Assembly: GCF_900187455.1 (NCBI RefSeq)
Contig: NZ_FYDX01000012.1
Location: forward strand, 94,402-158,401
Direction of reading: 5' to 3'
DNA length: 64,000 nucleotides
Source of the DNA: Pseudomonas sp. Irchel 3E13
GTDB lineage: Bacteria > Pseudomonadota > Gammaproteobacteria > Pseudomonadales > Pseudomonadaceae
Within the stretch, counting starts at the first letter, position 1, and every line of letters begins with the position of its first letter. Below the pieces are notes generated by a model. The model was not told the DNA's origin, did no database searches, and worked only from the letters and a program-made list of their open reading frames with translations. The position numbers and the translations under genes were made by a program. Shown piece after piece: positions 1 through 8,361 of the stretch.

Positions 1-1866
1 ACTTATGACGCCGGCGGACGGGTCAGGTTGCTGAACGATGATCACCGTGTGGCTATCCGGCGTATCAGGATCAGTGGCAATCACTTGGTCAGCCTGAACA
101 ACAAACGAAACAGCTTTAGGTGCCGATGCCAGACCACCTGGATCTGTTGCAACCACGTAGGCGGTCGCCTTTCCGACAAAGCTGGCCGTAGGCGTATAGG
201 TCAGTCTGTTGCCCGAGATAGCGAGCGTCCCAGCTGCCGCAGGAACCGTTTGAGCGATCGAAAAACTGAGCGGCGTATCGTGGTTTGGATCAGTAGCGGT
301 AAGCTCCAATGAAACGGGCGTCGCAATCGCCGTCGTGGCATGGGCGCTGTCGACAACCGGCGGCTTAGCCACGGGTAGGACTTTGATGGTCAACACCCCT
401 GGGATCGACTCCAATCCGAATGTGTCCTTGGCGGTGTAGGAGATGGACCTAGTGCCGACGAAGCTTGGGTTAAGCGCTACAGTCAGCTTCGAACCCGCAA
501 AGGTAAAGGTCCCAAATACAGGATCCTGTGAGGACGTCGAAGCGAGGCTGTAGCCATCGCCTGCGTCGGGGTCGGTAACAGAGGGGGTAAATGTTGATGT
601 GTCACCCTGATTCAGAGTCAGGGTCCTACTTTCCACCACAGGGGGATCAGGGACCGGTAGCACTGTGATGCCAACCTTGGCCGGCAACGATGCACCGCTG
701 TCAGCATCAACGACTACAACAAAGCACTCTGTAACACCGTTCCAGTCCTTGGCCGGGGTAAAGACAACTTCATCGCCCTCAATGCCGCAGCCGCCCATAG
801 ATGGGGGCGGCTGCTTATCAATCAAGAACCTGTATGGAGCTTTACCATCCGGGTCCGAGAATAGGATTTTGGCTCGGCCTTCAGTGTCTTCGTTTGCCAC
901 CATGGCGATCGGAGCAACCACCGGCGCATCGTTTTCCGGCTGGACGATAACCTTGACGGTCGCAACCGGACTTTTGGCGCCTGCGCCGTCCACGGCAGAG
1001 ATCTGGATCGTGTCCTCCCCGTACCAATCGTTGTCTGGGACAATTTTCAACGAGTGCAGATCAGGTTCAACAGTAGCTTTTACGTTTGTTCCCTGGGCCT
1101 CAACCACCAGGTGGTAGATGTCTACGCGGTCGGGGTCTTGAACGACAGGTACATACACAAAAGGCTTGTCTTCAACCCCGATCGCGGGATGAGCAATGAC
1201 CACTGGGGGATCGTTGACCAAACTGGTAACAACACGAACGGTAGCCTCATTGGAGTAGTTGCCCTTGGTGTCCTTGCCGCGGTATCTGAAGGAGGCAATA
1301 CCGCTCCAATGTGGAAAGGGCTTGAACGTCACCGTCGCCCCATTCAGCAGGAACTGGCCAATGGTTTCAGCAGGCATATCCAGGAGCTCGAAGGACTCGG
1401 CCTGCACTCCATCACCGGAAAGAGTAAGAAGGATCTCCAGGGTTTCATCTTCGTTATTCAAAACTTCCATATCTTCAGCGAGAGGAAGATTCTTTTTTTC
1501 CTCGACTATAGTCTCGGCAATCGCTTTGCCGACGCTGATGACTAGGGGTCCAGTGAATCCAGCGGGCAAGGTGGCCACACCTTTACAACTGAACTCCTCC
1601 TTGGTCCTAACACCTTCACACTTCCCGATAGCTGCGCCTTTGGGCGTACCCACGGTGATCGGTAGACTGTAGGAACCGGTGGTGGCACACCCCGCGCGAC
1701 TCAGCGTGTAATTCACGTCGAGTGTTTCGCCAACCACAGAGACCACTGGATTGATCGTCAGCGCATCACCGCTCTCGACGCACTGTGAAGCCGCGAAAAC
1801 CTGTGTCGCGAAGACCGCCGACACCAACGTCATCGAAAAAAGGCCTGTCGATTTTGTCCAGTTCAC
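1..1866 (-). CDS. Large secreted Ig-like repeat protein, 3' part beyond the window
   Basis: An open minus-strand frame runs from a GTG at 1866 to the window edge with no stop (622 codons seen). The first residues form a Sec signal peptide ending VFA-ASQC. After a Cys-containing N-terminal region come consecutive all-beta repeats of about 90-110 residues, marked by NDPPVV, NDAPVV, PDPPVV and KPPVV junctions and by PAKDWNG, as in cadherin-like/Ig-like tandem repeat proteins. The gene follows traA behind a terminator, where dsbC/traC would be expected in SXT-like transfer operons. IncHI plasmids with the same class of transfer system encode large Ig-like proteins needed for efficient conjugation, so a surface role in mating is a reasonable inference. 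A second, shorter relative lies at 45541-47658. The GTG start was chosen because it gives a complete signal peptide; a downstream ATG would lack the basic n-region. Confidence 0.85.
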   Translation of the reverse strand, partial: MNWTKSTGLFSMTLVSAVFATQVFAASQCVESGDALTINPVVSVVGETLDVNYTLSRAGCATTGSYSLPITVGTPKGAAIGKCEGVRTKEEFSCKGVATLPAGFTGPLVISVGKAIAETIVEEKKNLPLAEDMEVLNNEDETLEILLTLSGDGVQAESFELLDMPAETIGQFLLNGATVTFKPFPHWSGIASFRYRGKDTKGNYSNEATVRVVTSLVNDPPVVIAHPAIGVEDKPFVYVPVVQDPDRVDIYHLVVEAQGTNVKATVEPDLHSLKIVPDNDWYGEDTIQISAVDGAGAKSPVATVKVIVQPENDAPVVAPIAMVANEDTEGRAKILFSDPDGKAPYRFLIDKQPPPSMGGCGIEGDEVVFTPAKDWNGVTECFVVVVDADSGASLPAKVGITVLPVPDPPVVESRTLTLNQGDTSTFTPSVTDPDAGDGYSLASTSSQDPVFGTFTFAGSKLTVALNPSFVGTRSISYTAKDTFGLESIPGVLTIKVLPVAKPPVVDSAHATTAIATPVSLELTATDPNHDTPLSFSIAQTVPAAAGTLAISGNRLTYTPTASFVGKATAYVVATDPGGLASAPKAVSFVVQADQVIATDPDTPDSHTVIIVQQPDPSAGVIS

Positions 1867-1898
1867 ATTGAGTTTCCCGATCCTGGTGTGAAAGCCAA

Positions 1899-1920
1899 AA
1901 AGCCGGCGATGGCCGGCTTT
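1899..1920 (-). terminator. Intrinsic terminator after traA
   Basis: A 9-bp perfect stem (AAAGCCGGC with GCCGGCTTT) and 4-nt loop is followed, on the minus strand, by a T-run. It lies between the traA stop and the Ig-like gene start, so it should end or attenuate the traL-to-traA transcript. Confidence 0.8.
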
Positions 1921-1935
1921 GCTCCTGCGCGTTAC

Positions 1936-2277
1936 TTACATGATGGAGTGAGCGACCGGGAGGGTGGCCGTCATGATCGACTCGATGATGGTTGGCGTGT
2001 TGTAGAGACCAACACCGCCACCGACGCCGGTGGCGAACGACATGATCGATTGGCGCACGATGCCGGATACGATGCCCACGAGTACCATCGAGCCCGCGAC
2101 GACCCGGCCCAGGGTGCCTTGCATCCAGTCGGTCAGGGTTACCCAGATCGAGTCGAAACTGTCACCGCCGGTGCCGGCGAAGGCATTGCTTACTGCGAAG
2201 GTGAGCATCAGGGCTACACCGAATTTGATCGATTCCTTGGTGCGGCGAACTTGGTTTGGGGTCATGCTCATATGCAT
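1936..2277 (-). CDS. traA: TraA-type conjugative pilin precursor
   Basis: This 113-residue protein is the likely major pilus subunit. It has a long basic leader, a hydrophobic segment and a probable cleavage site after SNAFA, leaving a mature protein of about 78 residues beginning GTGGDSF. The mature part has two hydrophobic stretches separated by a short turn (around GRVVAGSMVLVGIVSGIV and the Gly-rich GVGGGVGL), as in TraA/VirB2 pilins. A strong AAGGAG lies 8 nt before the ATG at 2277. It is the last gene of a traL-E-K-B-V-A block, the usual position in SXT/R391- and R27-like systems. The sequence is short and variable in this family, so the call rests on topology and position. Confidence 0.85.
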   Translation of the reverse strand: MHMSMTPNQVRRTKESIKFGVALMLTFAVSNAFAGTGGDSFDSIWVTLTDWMQGTLGRVVAGSMVLVGIVSGIVRQSIMSFATGVGGGVGLYNTPTIIESIMTATLPVAHSIM

Positions 2278-2313
2278 GGGTTTTACTCCTTGATGGTGCT
2301 GGTTGGGGTACGC

Positions 2314-2838
2314 TTAATTTGCGGGTGAAGCGGGGGTTTTCCTCGATTCAAGCGGGCGAATCGAGGGGGTTGGCTTTGCCGCAGGGGTGCCGATTTCCCA
2401 ACGGCGTGGTTCGATCTCCGTGTAAATGAATCCCGGGACGTTCAGGTCGCCAACGTCCGACTCCCAAGGGGCTACCCAGACACGCATGACAGTGGCTTGG
2501 GAACGGATGGGAATCGGATTGCGAGCAGGCTTAGGCACCACGTAACGCTCACCTGCAGCGATGTGGGGCTGGACAGCTGGAAGAACCTCATCCATTGATT
2601 TCCCCTCCTTCATCGCTTTGTCCCTGGCGGCCTGGCGCGTCTCTACTTCCTGGCGGAAATTCTCGTTGTCGGTCAGTTGGTACACATCACGTGCCGACAT
2701 ACAGGTCACACCGTCTGGCATCCCTTTGCAGGAATATTCGGACTCGCCGATTTGCAGGAACGAGCAGCCGGTGACGCCCGACGCTAACGCTGCCAGGGCC
2801 AGAATTCGGAATGCATTCACAGCTGAAATCGAGTTCAT
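2314..2838 (-). CDS. traV: TraV outer-membrane lipoprotein of the F-type T4SS
   Basis: TraV (VirB7-like) anchors the TraK/TraB core complex in the outer membrane. The 174-residue protein has a lipoprotein signal ending in the lipobox VTGC, with Cys25 as the lipidation site. Further cysteines follow in YSCKGMPDGVTCMSARDVY, the small Cys-containing motif typical of TraV. The C-terminal third is Pro-rich. The ATG at 2838 is preferred to an upstream TTG at 2853. It follows traB, separated by an inverted repeat at 2869-2888. Confidence 0.9.
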   Translation of the reverse strand: MNSISAVNAFRILALAALASGVTGCSFLQIGESEYSCKGMPDGVTCMSARDVYQLTDNENFRQEVETRQAARDKAMKEGKSMDEVLPAVQPHIAAGERYVVPKPARNPIPIRSQATVMRVWVAPWESDVGDLNVPGFIYTEIEPRRWEIGTPAAKPTPSIRPLESRKTPASPAN

Positions 2839-2868
2839 GTTCGTAGTATCCAAACTTGTAATTGGGTG

Positions 2869-2888
2869 CAGGGGCGAATCCGCCCCTG
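2869..2888. repeat. Inverted repeat between traB and traV
   Basis: CAGGGGCG-AATC-CGCCCCTG is a perfect 8-bp inverted repeat in the traB-traV gap. It has no T-run, so it is not an obvious terminator. Similar repeats occur at 17321-17340 and 27825-27842; it may be an RNA processing, attenuation or protein-binding site. Confidence 0.6.
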
Positions 2889-2895
2889 TTGAGGG

Positions 2896-4263
2896 TCAGC
2901 GACGAGGAGCCTTGGTCATAAGCTTCAGCTGTACGCCTTTCTTGACCACGAAATCGACTTCGCGGGCAGCATCCACCTCGATTACCGGGTAGAGGTTCTC
3001 GGCCATTTCCAGGTAGAAGTCGGCGATGCGCTCCAGTGCCTTGCCGGTGCCGCCGATTGCAGCACCTTGCAGTGCTTCTGAGTTGAAGGCTTGTTGGTAG
3101 ACCGGATCAACTACCCCTCTCTGGCCGCTACCGGAGCCGGAACCGGAACCGGTGATGTTGATGCTCGGTACCTGGCGAACACTGAAGGCCTCGCTCACGC
3201 CCTGCATGAAACCAGCCGCAAGAGACCGCGCCAGGATCGCGCCCTGCTTCGAAATCAACCGACCACGGACGCCTGCTTTGCCATCCTCGCCCGACGCATA
3301 TGCGTCCAGGCCCGTCTCGATAACGCCCCCGTCATCCCGGACACACGAGATGGTCTCAGCGCGCATGTAGGCCCGCTCAGAGGACATGTCGCCAAAGGCG
3401 CTGGCGATCAGGAAGCACTCACGCACATCCGCCCTGAAGCGGTTGGGCAGTACGGCCTCTTTCTTGATCCTCAGCAAAACCGGGAACGGGTCTTGTCGCG
3501 CCTTGGAGCCAGTCGGCGCGTCCAGACCGGTGATCAAGGCTCCCGACATGATCGAACCCGCCGGTAAGTAAACCTCCTCCTCTTTCTGATTTTTGGGGTC
3601 GTCTTCCTTCGGCTCTTCATTCCCGATGGAACGGATCGTCAGCTTCTCCTCCTTCTTCGCGGCCTGACCAGGCTTCACTGGGTCTTGAGCCGGGGCCGGG
3701 GCATTTGCGAAAAAGGCAGCCTGGTTCTTGTTCGGATCATTAGCGACAGCGTTGAACTTGGCGGCCGACACCTGTTCACTCTGCAGGCGGGCCTCCTTCT
3801 CCTTGAGCTCAGCCTCTTTCTCAGGTGGCGGGGCTTTGGCCTGGGCATTCTTAAGCTCCTCGGCAAGACGTTGACTCTCCAGCTGGGCTTTATCGGCCTG
3901 CTCCTTTGTTAGAGCGACTTGCCCCTGGATTTCAGAAAGGCCTTTTTGCAGGGTTTTAATCCCCTCCTTGAGCTCCTGCTGATTGGCGTTCTGCTCCATC
4001 AGCGTCTTGAGGTTGCGCTGGACCTCATCGATGGACTTTTCCTGGTCTCGCTGTTTCGCGTTGAGCGAATCGATACCCACCGACCGTGGATCTGCGTCAA
4101 ACAACACCCGGCCGATGGCTTGCTTACCACCCTGCTTTTGCTTTTGATCCCCCCCGATTGAGCTGAGGAAGTAGACAATGCAGAGGAGCACCGAAACCCC
4201 GCCAATAATTGCCACCGCTTTTTTGTTCTTCGGACTCAGGCCCGACCACATTGACTTGATCAT
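2896..4263 (-). CDS. traB: TraB, VirB10/TrbI-like channel protein
   Basis: TraB spans the envelope and links the inner-membrane energy machinery to the outer-membrane pore. The 455-residue protein has a single N-terminal transmembrane segment (VAIIGGVSVLLCIVYFLSSIG), then a long charged coiled coil (about residues 70-160, rich in Gln, Lys and Glu), a Pro/Lys linker and a C-terminal TrbI/VirB10 beta-barrel domain with the PAGSIMSGALITGLDAPTG motif. A Gly/Ser tract (GSGSGSGSG) lies near the C-terminal third. The ATG at 4263 follows AAGGGG by 5 nt; a GTG two codons upstream is less likely. It sits 9 nt after traK. Confidence 0.93.
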   Translation of the reverse strand: MIKSMWSGLSPKNKKAVAIIGGVSVLLCIVYFLSSIGGDQKQKQGGKQAIGRVLFDADPRSVGIDSLNAKQRDQEKSIDEVQRNLKTLMEQNANQQELKEGIKTLQKGLSEIQGQVALTKEQADKAQLESQRLAEELKNAQAKAPPPEKEAELKEKEARLQSEQVSAAKFNAVANDPNKNQAAFFANAPAPAQDPVKPGQAAKKEEKLTIRSIGNEEPKEDDPKNQKEEEVYLPAGSIMSGALITGLDAPTGSKARQDPFPVLLRIKKEAVLPNRFRADVRECFLIASAFGDMSSERAYMRAETISCVRDDGGVIETGLDAYASGEDGKAGVRGRLISKQGAILARSLAAGFMQGVSEAFSVRQVPSINITGSGSGSGSGQRGVVDPVYQQAFNSEALQGAAIGGTGKALERIADFYLEMAENLYPVIEVDAAREVDFVVKKGVQLKLMTKAPRR

Positions 4264-4272
4264 ACCCACCCC

Positions 4273-5421
4273 TTAGTTCAGCAGGCTCGGCCTGGAAGAG
4301 TCTTCTGCAGGGGCGTCACCGACCCGAGTGACGATGTAAATCTCTGTCGCCTGACCTGGTTCAAGCATGTTCCGTGGCCATGCTGCAGCTGCTGCCAGCT
4401 GAGGGTGCGTGCACGAGGTCTCATCGAACATGACCGGCACAGAAGACGCGTTACGCGCTACGCCGATCACAGCTTTGAAGTTGTGCCCCATGACAATTTG
4501 TGCCCGCGAAAAATCGAAACTAATACCGTCCTGGAAGCAGGCTGGAATCGTGTCTGTGCGGTTCAACTTGCCCATTGAATAGCCCTTGGGAATACCGCCC
4601 AAGGCGAGAGCACGCATGATCCCCTTGATGGATTCCATATAGGGCTGGCCCTCCTCCCACTTCTTAGCCTGCCCCGAATAGCGGAACCCACCCTGCCCTG
4701 CCGGCACGCCACTTCCGCCGGCACTAGGCAATTGCCCGATGATCAGGTTGGCTTGAATAGGAGGGATCTTTCGCGGCGCCAGTGTGAGGCTGATGGCCAC
4801 CGACTCATCGTTACTCGGCGTGATGTACATGGCGATCGGAGATGGGTCTTGAGTCGAGATGTAAACGACGTTGCCCTTAACCTCGAAGACGCTCTGCGAA
4901 ACCGTCTGCACGATTGGCTTCTCAAAGGGAGTGACGATTCGGTTAAGGTGCCCGACTGCCACAGGAACGATGGTATTCACGCCAGGCTGGACGACAACGT
5001 CCTCCAGCGAGGAAACCGTCGCCGGCGACTCCCCGCCCCCTGCCGAGGTTTTGGCTACTGATGCTGGAACCTCCTGCAAGTCACCCCCACGGCCGCCGCC
5101 AGAAACCTGCATCAAGTCGCCGTCCTTCTTCGCCGCAGGACTGGAAGGCTTTACTGGAGCTGGAGCTGGAGCTGCAGCAGCAGGCGCCGGATGTACTGGT
5201 GGGTTTTGTGCAGGTGCTTCTGCAAGGGCCGCCCGCGCAGCCGCCTCGCCATCCTCCATGCCATAGTCGGCAGGGTTTACTGACCGCGGCGAAGCTTCGA
5301 CAACCATCGTTTCCTTCGATGCACTAGGCATCTGAGGGATCTTAAGCTCACGCGCATGGACCGATTGAACAGCCGCAAACGCAGTGATTATCAGGGCCAG
5401 TTTCACTTGTTTACATTTCAT
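4273..5421 (-). CDS. traK: TraK, VirB9/secretin-like core protein
   Basis: TraK forms the periplasmic/outer-membrane ring of the F-type channel with TraV and TraB. The 382-residue protein has a Sec signal (MKCKQVKLALIITAFAAVQS, cleaved near VHA), an Ala/Pro-rich linker (residues about 65-130) and a C-terminal secretin-like region containing GVNTIVPVAVGHLNRIVTPF and GNVVYISTQDPSPIAMYI. It is longer than the roughly 240-residue F-plasmid TraK because of the linker, as in SXT/R27-type homologues. The start overlaps the traE stop by 11 nt, indicating translational coupling. Confidence 0.92.
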   Translation of the reverse strand: MKCKQVKLALIITAFAAVQSVHARELKIPQMPSASKETMVVEASPRSVNPADYGMEDGEAAARAALAEAPAQNPPVHPAPAAAAPAPAPVKPSSPAAKKDGDLMQVSGGGRGGDLQEVPASVAKTSAGGGESPATVSSLEDVVVQPGVNTIVPVAVGHLNRIVTPFEKPIVQTVSQSVFEVKGNVVYISTQDPSPIAMYITPSNDESVAISLTLAPRKIPPIQANLIIGQLPSAGGSGVPAGQGGFRYSGQAKKWEEGQPYMESIKGIMRALALGGIPKGYSMGKLNRTDTIPACFQDGISFDFSRAQIVMGHNFKAVIGVARNASSVPVMFDETSCTHPQLAAAAAWPRNMLEPGQATEIYIVTRVGDAPAEDSSRPSLLN

Positions 5422-6046
5422 TCGTTTGTTCCATTCGCTTGCGTGCTTGGGCTGTTTTCTCTTGTCGGCGAATTACGTCTTCTGTTTTGGGCTTACCTTC
5501 ATATGTATCGATGTAAGTAAGAACAGGCTTGTAATTTTTAACTTTCAAATCCAGCTCGTAAGTGACGTTCTTCGGAACAGGCTTGCCATTCGGACCGGTC
5601 ATGAAGGAACGACCAGTCACGTAAAACTTTTTGTTATTTTCACGATCGCGAAGAACATCTTTGGGCTGGAACCGAAGCGTTACGCGGTCCTGACGAATTT
5701 GCAGGACCTGAGCTTCGATTTTGTTCACTACATCCTGATAAATATCAGTATCCAGCAACGGCTCGATCGACTTACGAATCACCTTCGAAGACGAAGGTGT
5801 AACGTTCCCAAGTCGATCGGCAATATAGAGAGCCCACCCCTCTACGAATTCATCAGAAGCAGATGACTCATCTACCCAGGCACGCTCCGCCAAAGTTGGC
5901 GGCTGCATATCGATCACGGTATTTTTGTTCAACCAGCCAACAATGGCTAGCAGGTCGATCGCCAACAAGGCAATGACCATCCCTCGCAGGAATTTGTTTT
6001 CCGACACCGTTCCTCGGAACGTACGCTTAAAATTGTCAATCAGCAT
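5411..6046 (-). CDS. traE: TraE, VirB5/TrbJ-position inner-membrane assembly protein
   Basis: TraE is required for pilus assembly in F-type systems. The protein (211 residues from the ATG at 6046) has one N-terminal transmembrane helix (FLRGMVIALLAIDLLAIVGW) and a periplasmic domain with the FQPKDVLRD and YELDLKVKNYKPVLT segments seen in TraE. The longer frame to 6103 overlaps traL and lacks a ribosome site; the ATG at 6046 follows TTGAGGCG and starts 7 nt after the traL stop. It overlaps traK. Confidence 0.92.
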   Translation of the reverse strand: MLIDNFKRTFRGTVSENKFLRGMVIALLAIDLLAIVGWLNKNTVIDMQPPTLAERAWVDESSASDEFVEGWALYIADRLGNVTPSSSKVIRKSIEPLLDTDIYQDVVNKIEAQVLQIRQDRVTLRFQPKDVLRDRENNKKFYVTGRSFMTGPNGKPVPKNVTYELDLKVKNYKPVLTYIDTYEGKPKTEDVIRRQEKTAQARKRMEQTNEM

Positions 6047-6053
6047 GGACGCC

Positions 6054-6335
6054 TCAATGGAACTCACGGATAAATGGGTTAGGGATCGTACGGGACTTCG
6101 CACCAGTCAATCCGGTAAACCAATAAATCATGTGCACCATAAAACCATCAGGATGATCATCGCGGTACTTTCGATACCAGCGGGTCAATAAGAACCCGCC
6201 GATAGTACAAACCGCCGCGTAACCAGTGAACATCCCAAACACAAGGCCAATGCCAATTGGTGCAACTTCATCAGCCTGCCAGAAGAGCAAATGGGGAGGA
6301 TCGTCAACATATTGAGGAATGCGAATTGGCTGCAT
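6054..6335 (-). CDS. traL: TraL, small pilus-assembly membrane protein
   Basis: This 93-residue protein has the typical TraL start (IPQYVDDPPHLLFWQADE), a central hydrophobic region and the RWYRKYRDDHPDGFMVHMIYW motif characteristic of the family. TraL is an inner-membrane protein needed for pilus assembly. It directly abuts the upstream Dsb-like gene and is followed 7 nt later by traE, in the conserved L-E-K-B order. Confidence 0.93.
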   Translation of the reverse strand: MQPIRIPQYVDDPPHLLFWQADEVAPIGIGLVFGMFTGYAAVCTIGGFLLTRWYRKYRDDHPDGFMVHMIYWFTGLTGAKSRTIPNPFIREFH

Positions 6336-7148
6336 TTAGTTGTTAGCTCCGGAACCTTGAACAATTTTCGTCATGGTTTTCATAACTTCTTCTGGCGTTA
6401 CCGCACCAGGGAGGATGACCTGTTTGCCAGTTGGGTTATGGCGAACAATTGTCGTCGGGGTCTGCTTTATATCGAGAGCGATTGCTTCTTGAAAATCAGA
6501 TTTAACTTTTTCGTAGAAGTCTTCGTTGTCCATACACTTAGAAAGTTCGGCCCCATTCAGGCCAATACTTTCGGCGATCACGCTCAACGGCTTTTCAGTA
6601 CCCGTTCCGTTACCTGGTGTTGAACTGAAGATGGCCCCGGCCATGCGGTAGAACGCATCATTCCCGCCCTGTGCCGCTGCGCACTCTGCCGCGAATGCCT
6701 CGCGCCGAGATGCATCGCCGTGGATAGGAACGTGCTTGAAGACAACTGAGATGTTGCCTCTGGAACCGTCTGCCAGTGCTTTGGGGACGGGGAAATACTG
6801 CTTGCAGAATGAGCACTCGAAATCCGAGTACTCGATCAGCGTGAATTGCGCGTTAGGGTCGCCATAACGGCGGTCAATCTTTGCCGGCTGGACCTCTCGC
6901 TTTTGCGGCCGACCAGGCGTCGAAGAATCTTCTCCACGCAACGCTGCTGCAATACGGCTCTCTTCGATAACCAAGTCGAGCGCATCACGCTTGAATGCCC
7001 AGGGCTTGATTTTGGCGAATTGATCATTGACCTGGTTAGAGAGACCCACGGCCTGTTCAACCTTGTGATTAGCCAGGGCGAGGGAAGCCACGGACACCAC
7101 AAGGGCCAGGGATGAAAGGGTGAGTGCTACGACGATTTTTTTTTCCAT
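6336..7148 (-). CDS. DsbA/DsbC-like periplasmic thiol:disulfide oxidoreductase of the transfer operon
   Basis: A 270-residue protein with an N-terminal membrane/signal segment, a helical spacer and a thioredoxin fold starting near residue 95. The active site is Cys112-Ser-Phe-Cys115 in YSDFECSFCKQYF, and a TPTTIV motif supplies the cis-proline. Such proteins form or shuffle disulfides in periplasmic T4SS parts, and TraV and the Ig-like proteins here contain cysteines. It is the first gene after the terminator at 7231-7257 and is directly followed by traL. GAGG 6 nt before the ATG sets the start. A distinct second family member is at 26858-27766. Confidence 0.88.
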   Translation of the reverse strand: MEKKIVVALTLSSLALVVSVASLALANHKVEQAVGLSNQVNDQFAKIKPWAFKRDALDLVIEESRIAAALRGEDSSTPGRPQKREVQPAKIDRRYGDPNAQFTLIEYSDFECSFCKQYFPVPKALADGSRGNISVVFKHVPIHGDASRREAFAAECAAAQGGNDAFYRMAGAIFSSTPGNGTGTEKPLSVIAESIGLNGAELSKCMDNEDFYEKVKSDFQEAIALDIKQTPTTIVRHNPTGKQVILPGAVTPEEVMKTMTKIVQGSGANN

Positions 7149-7230
7149 GAGATACCTCAGCCATTGAGATCATGGTGAGGTCCACCGCAAGCGTTTTGGG
7201 CTGAGTCCGACCCACTCGAAGGGTCAAAAT

Positions 7231-7257
7231 AAAATGCCCCGCAAATCAGGGCATTTT
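7231..7257. terminator. Terminator splitting the transfer region
   Basis: AAAATGCCC pairs perfectly with GGGCATTTT around a 9-nt loop, giving T-runs on both strands. It lies after the DUF4400 gene and before the Dsb/traL gene, so the traI-traD transcript probably ends here and dsb-traLEKBVA has its own promoter in 7149-7230. Confidence 0.8.
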
Positions 7258-7269
7258 TACAACTGCACA

Positions 7270-7923
7270 TCACAAGCGTTTGGGCAGATTGCCTATCAAA
7301 AGCCCGCAGGCGATCGGCAGCATGGTGATGATCACAACAGGGATGATCATTGGCGGAATGGGTACAGGTGCAATGAAGCTCACACACAAACTCGCGACAA
7401 TGAAGGCGATGATCTTTGAGCTGTACGTGTTGAGAAAGGGTGACGTATGCCGGAACGTGTACCTTTTTATGTTCCAGCTCATGTAACCGCCGAAAATTGA
7501 CGGGAGAATAATCACTGCCATATAAGGCAACCACATCAAAAGCAATAGTATCCGGTAATACACATGGTATATCACCTTCGAAAGAGCCTCGCCACGGCTT
7601 TCAATAAAACTGAACCACACCCTACCCAGGCCCTCCCACGCCTTTGAACGCTCGCGCTCTTCGGGTGTAGGCACGAAAAAGCTCTTCACCATTGAGTTGA
7701 GGCCTGAGTCCAAATTCACCTTTGTGTAAAGAGCATTGGTTCTACCAATCAAGTTATCATGCTGCTCTTTACCCATAAGCGCCTCCCCCCAGTCCTGCTC
7801 CATAATGATTGCAGTATCGATGAATTGGTTTGGCACCAGGCACACGATCAGAATAATTTCGATAAAAATGAAGACTATGGTTGTCCATAGTCCCTTAGGC
7901 ATTTTCTCTTCAACATCTGCCAC
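7270..7923 (-). CDS. DUF4400-like integrating-element membrane protein
   Basis: A 217-residue protein with about four hydrophobic segments: one near residues 14-32, one near 130-150 and two near the C-terminus (KIIAFIVASLCVSFIAP and PPMIIPVVIITMLPIACGLL). Order after traI and traD, size and topology match the DUF4400 membrane proteins of MOBH/F-type elements (the TraJ position in SXT). Its function is unknown; a role with the coupling protein in mating is inferred from conserved neighbourhood. It starts with GTG one base after the preceding stop and has AAGGAAG upstream. Confidence 0.8.
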   Translation of the reverse strand: MADVEEKMPKGLWTTIVFIFIEIILIVCLVPNQFIDTAIIMEQDWGEALMGKEQHDNLIGRTNALYTKVNLDSGLNSMVKSFFVPTPEERERSKAWEGLGRVWFSFIESRGEALSKVIYHVYYRILLLLMWLPYMAVIILPSIFGGYMSWNIKRYTFRHTSPFLNTYSSKIIAFIVASLCVSFIAPVPIPPMIIPVVIITMLPIACGLLIGNLPKRL

Positions 7924-7924
7924 T

Positions 7925-8359
7925 TCAATCTTCCTTAATGGCTTGCCAGACTCTACCGATAGAAGAACCTTCTGGCATGAGGATCTGTTCGATCCTCAAC
8001 CGCGCATCGGAGTGGCACTCACTTTTCACAACGCCATCCAGCAAACCCTTGATCTCTAAAACTGTATCCGTCGGCGTTGGCTCTTTAAGGAGAATGGTCG
8101 TAAGACCGCTCAAAAATGGGTCGAGAAACGATATCAAGCGCGCCCTGTCACTCTCACCCAGGTACGATTGGTAGGATGCCAAACACCGCCTCAGGAGCTC
8201 TACACATTCCGGCGTGGTTGACTCCAACCCGGCCAACTCCAGTGCCTTGGGGACAATATCTACTGCAGTCGGCCAGTCCGCCTCCAGGATATTGAGGATG
8301 AGTCGTGCTTTTTCATCCTTGGAAACCATGTTTGTCACTGTTTTAATACGCGATCGCAC
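7925..8359 (-). CDS. Small hypothetical protein between traD and the DUF4400 gene
   Basis: A 144-residue soluble, Leu-rich, probably all-helical protein with no motif I recognise. A gene of similar size occupies this position in SXT-like transfer operons. The GTG at 8359 lies just after the traD stop with AGAGG within traD as ribosome site; an internal ATG at 8329 has no ribosome site. It is translationally linked to traD and the DUF4400 gene, which suggests a role in transfer. Confidence 0.7.
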   Translation of the reverse strand: MRSRIKTVTNMVSKDEKARLILNILEADWPTAVDIVPKALELAGLESTTPECVELLRRCLASYQSYLGESDRARLISFLDPFLSGLTTILLKEPTPTDTVLEIKGLLDGVVKSECHSDARLRIEQILMPEGSSIGRVWQAIKED

Positions 8360-8361
8360 GA

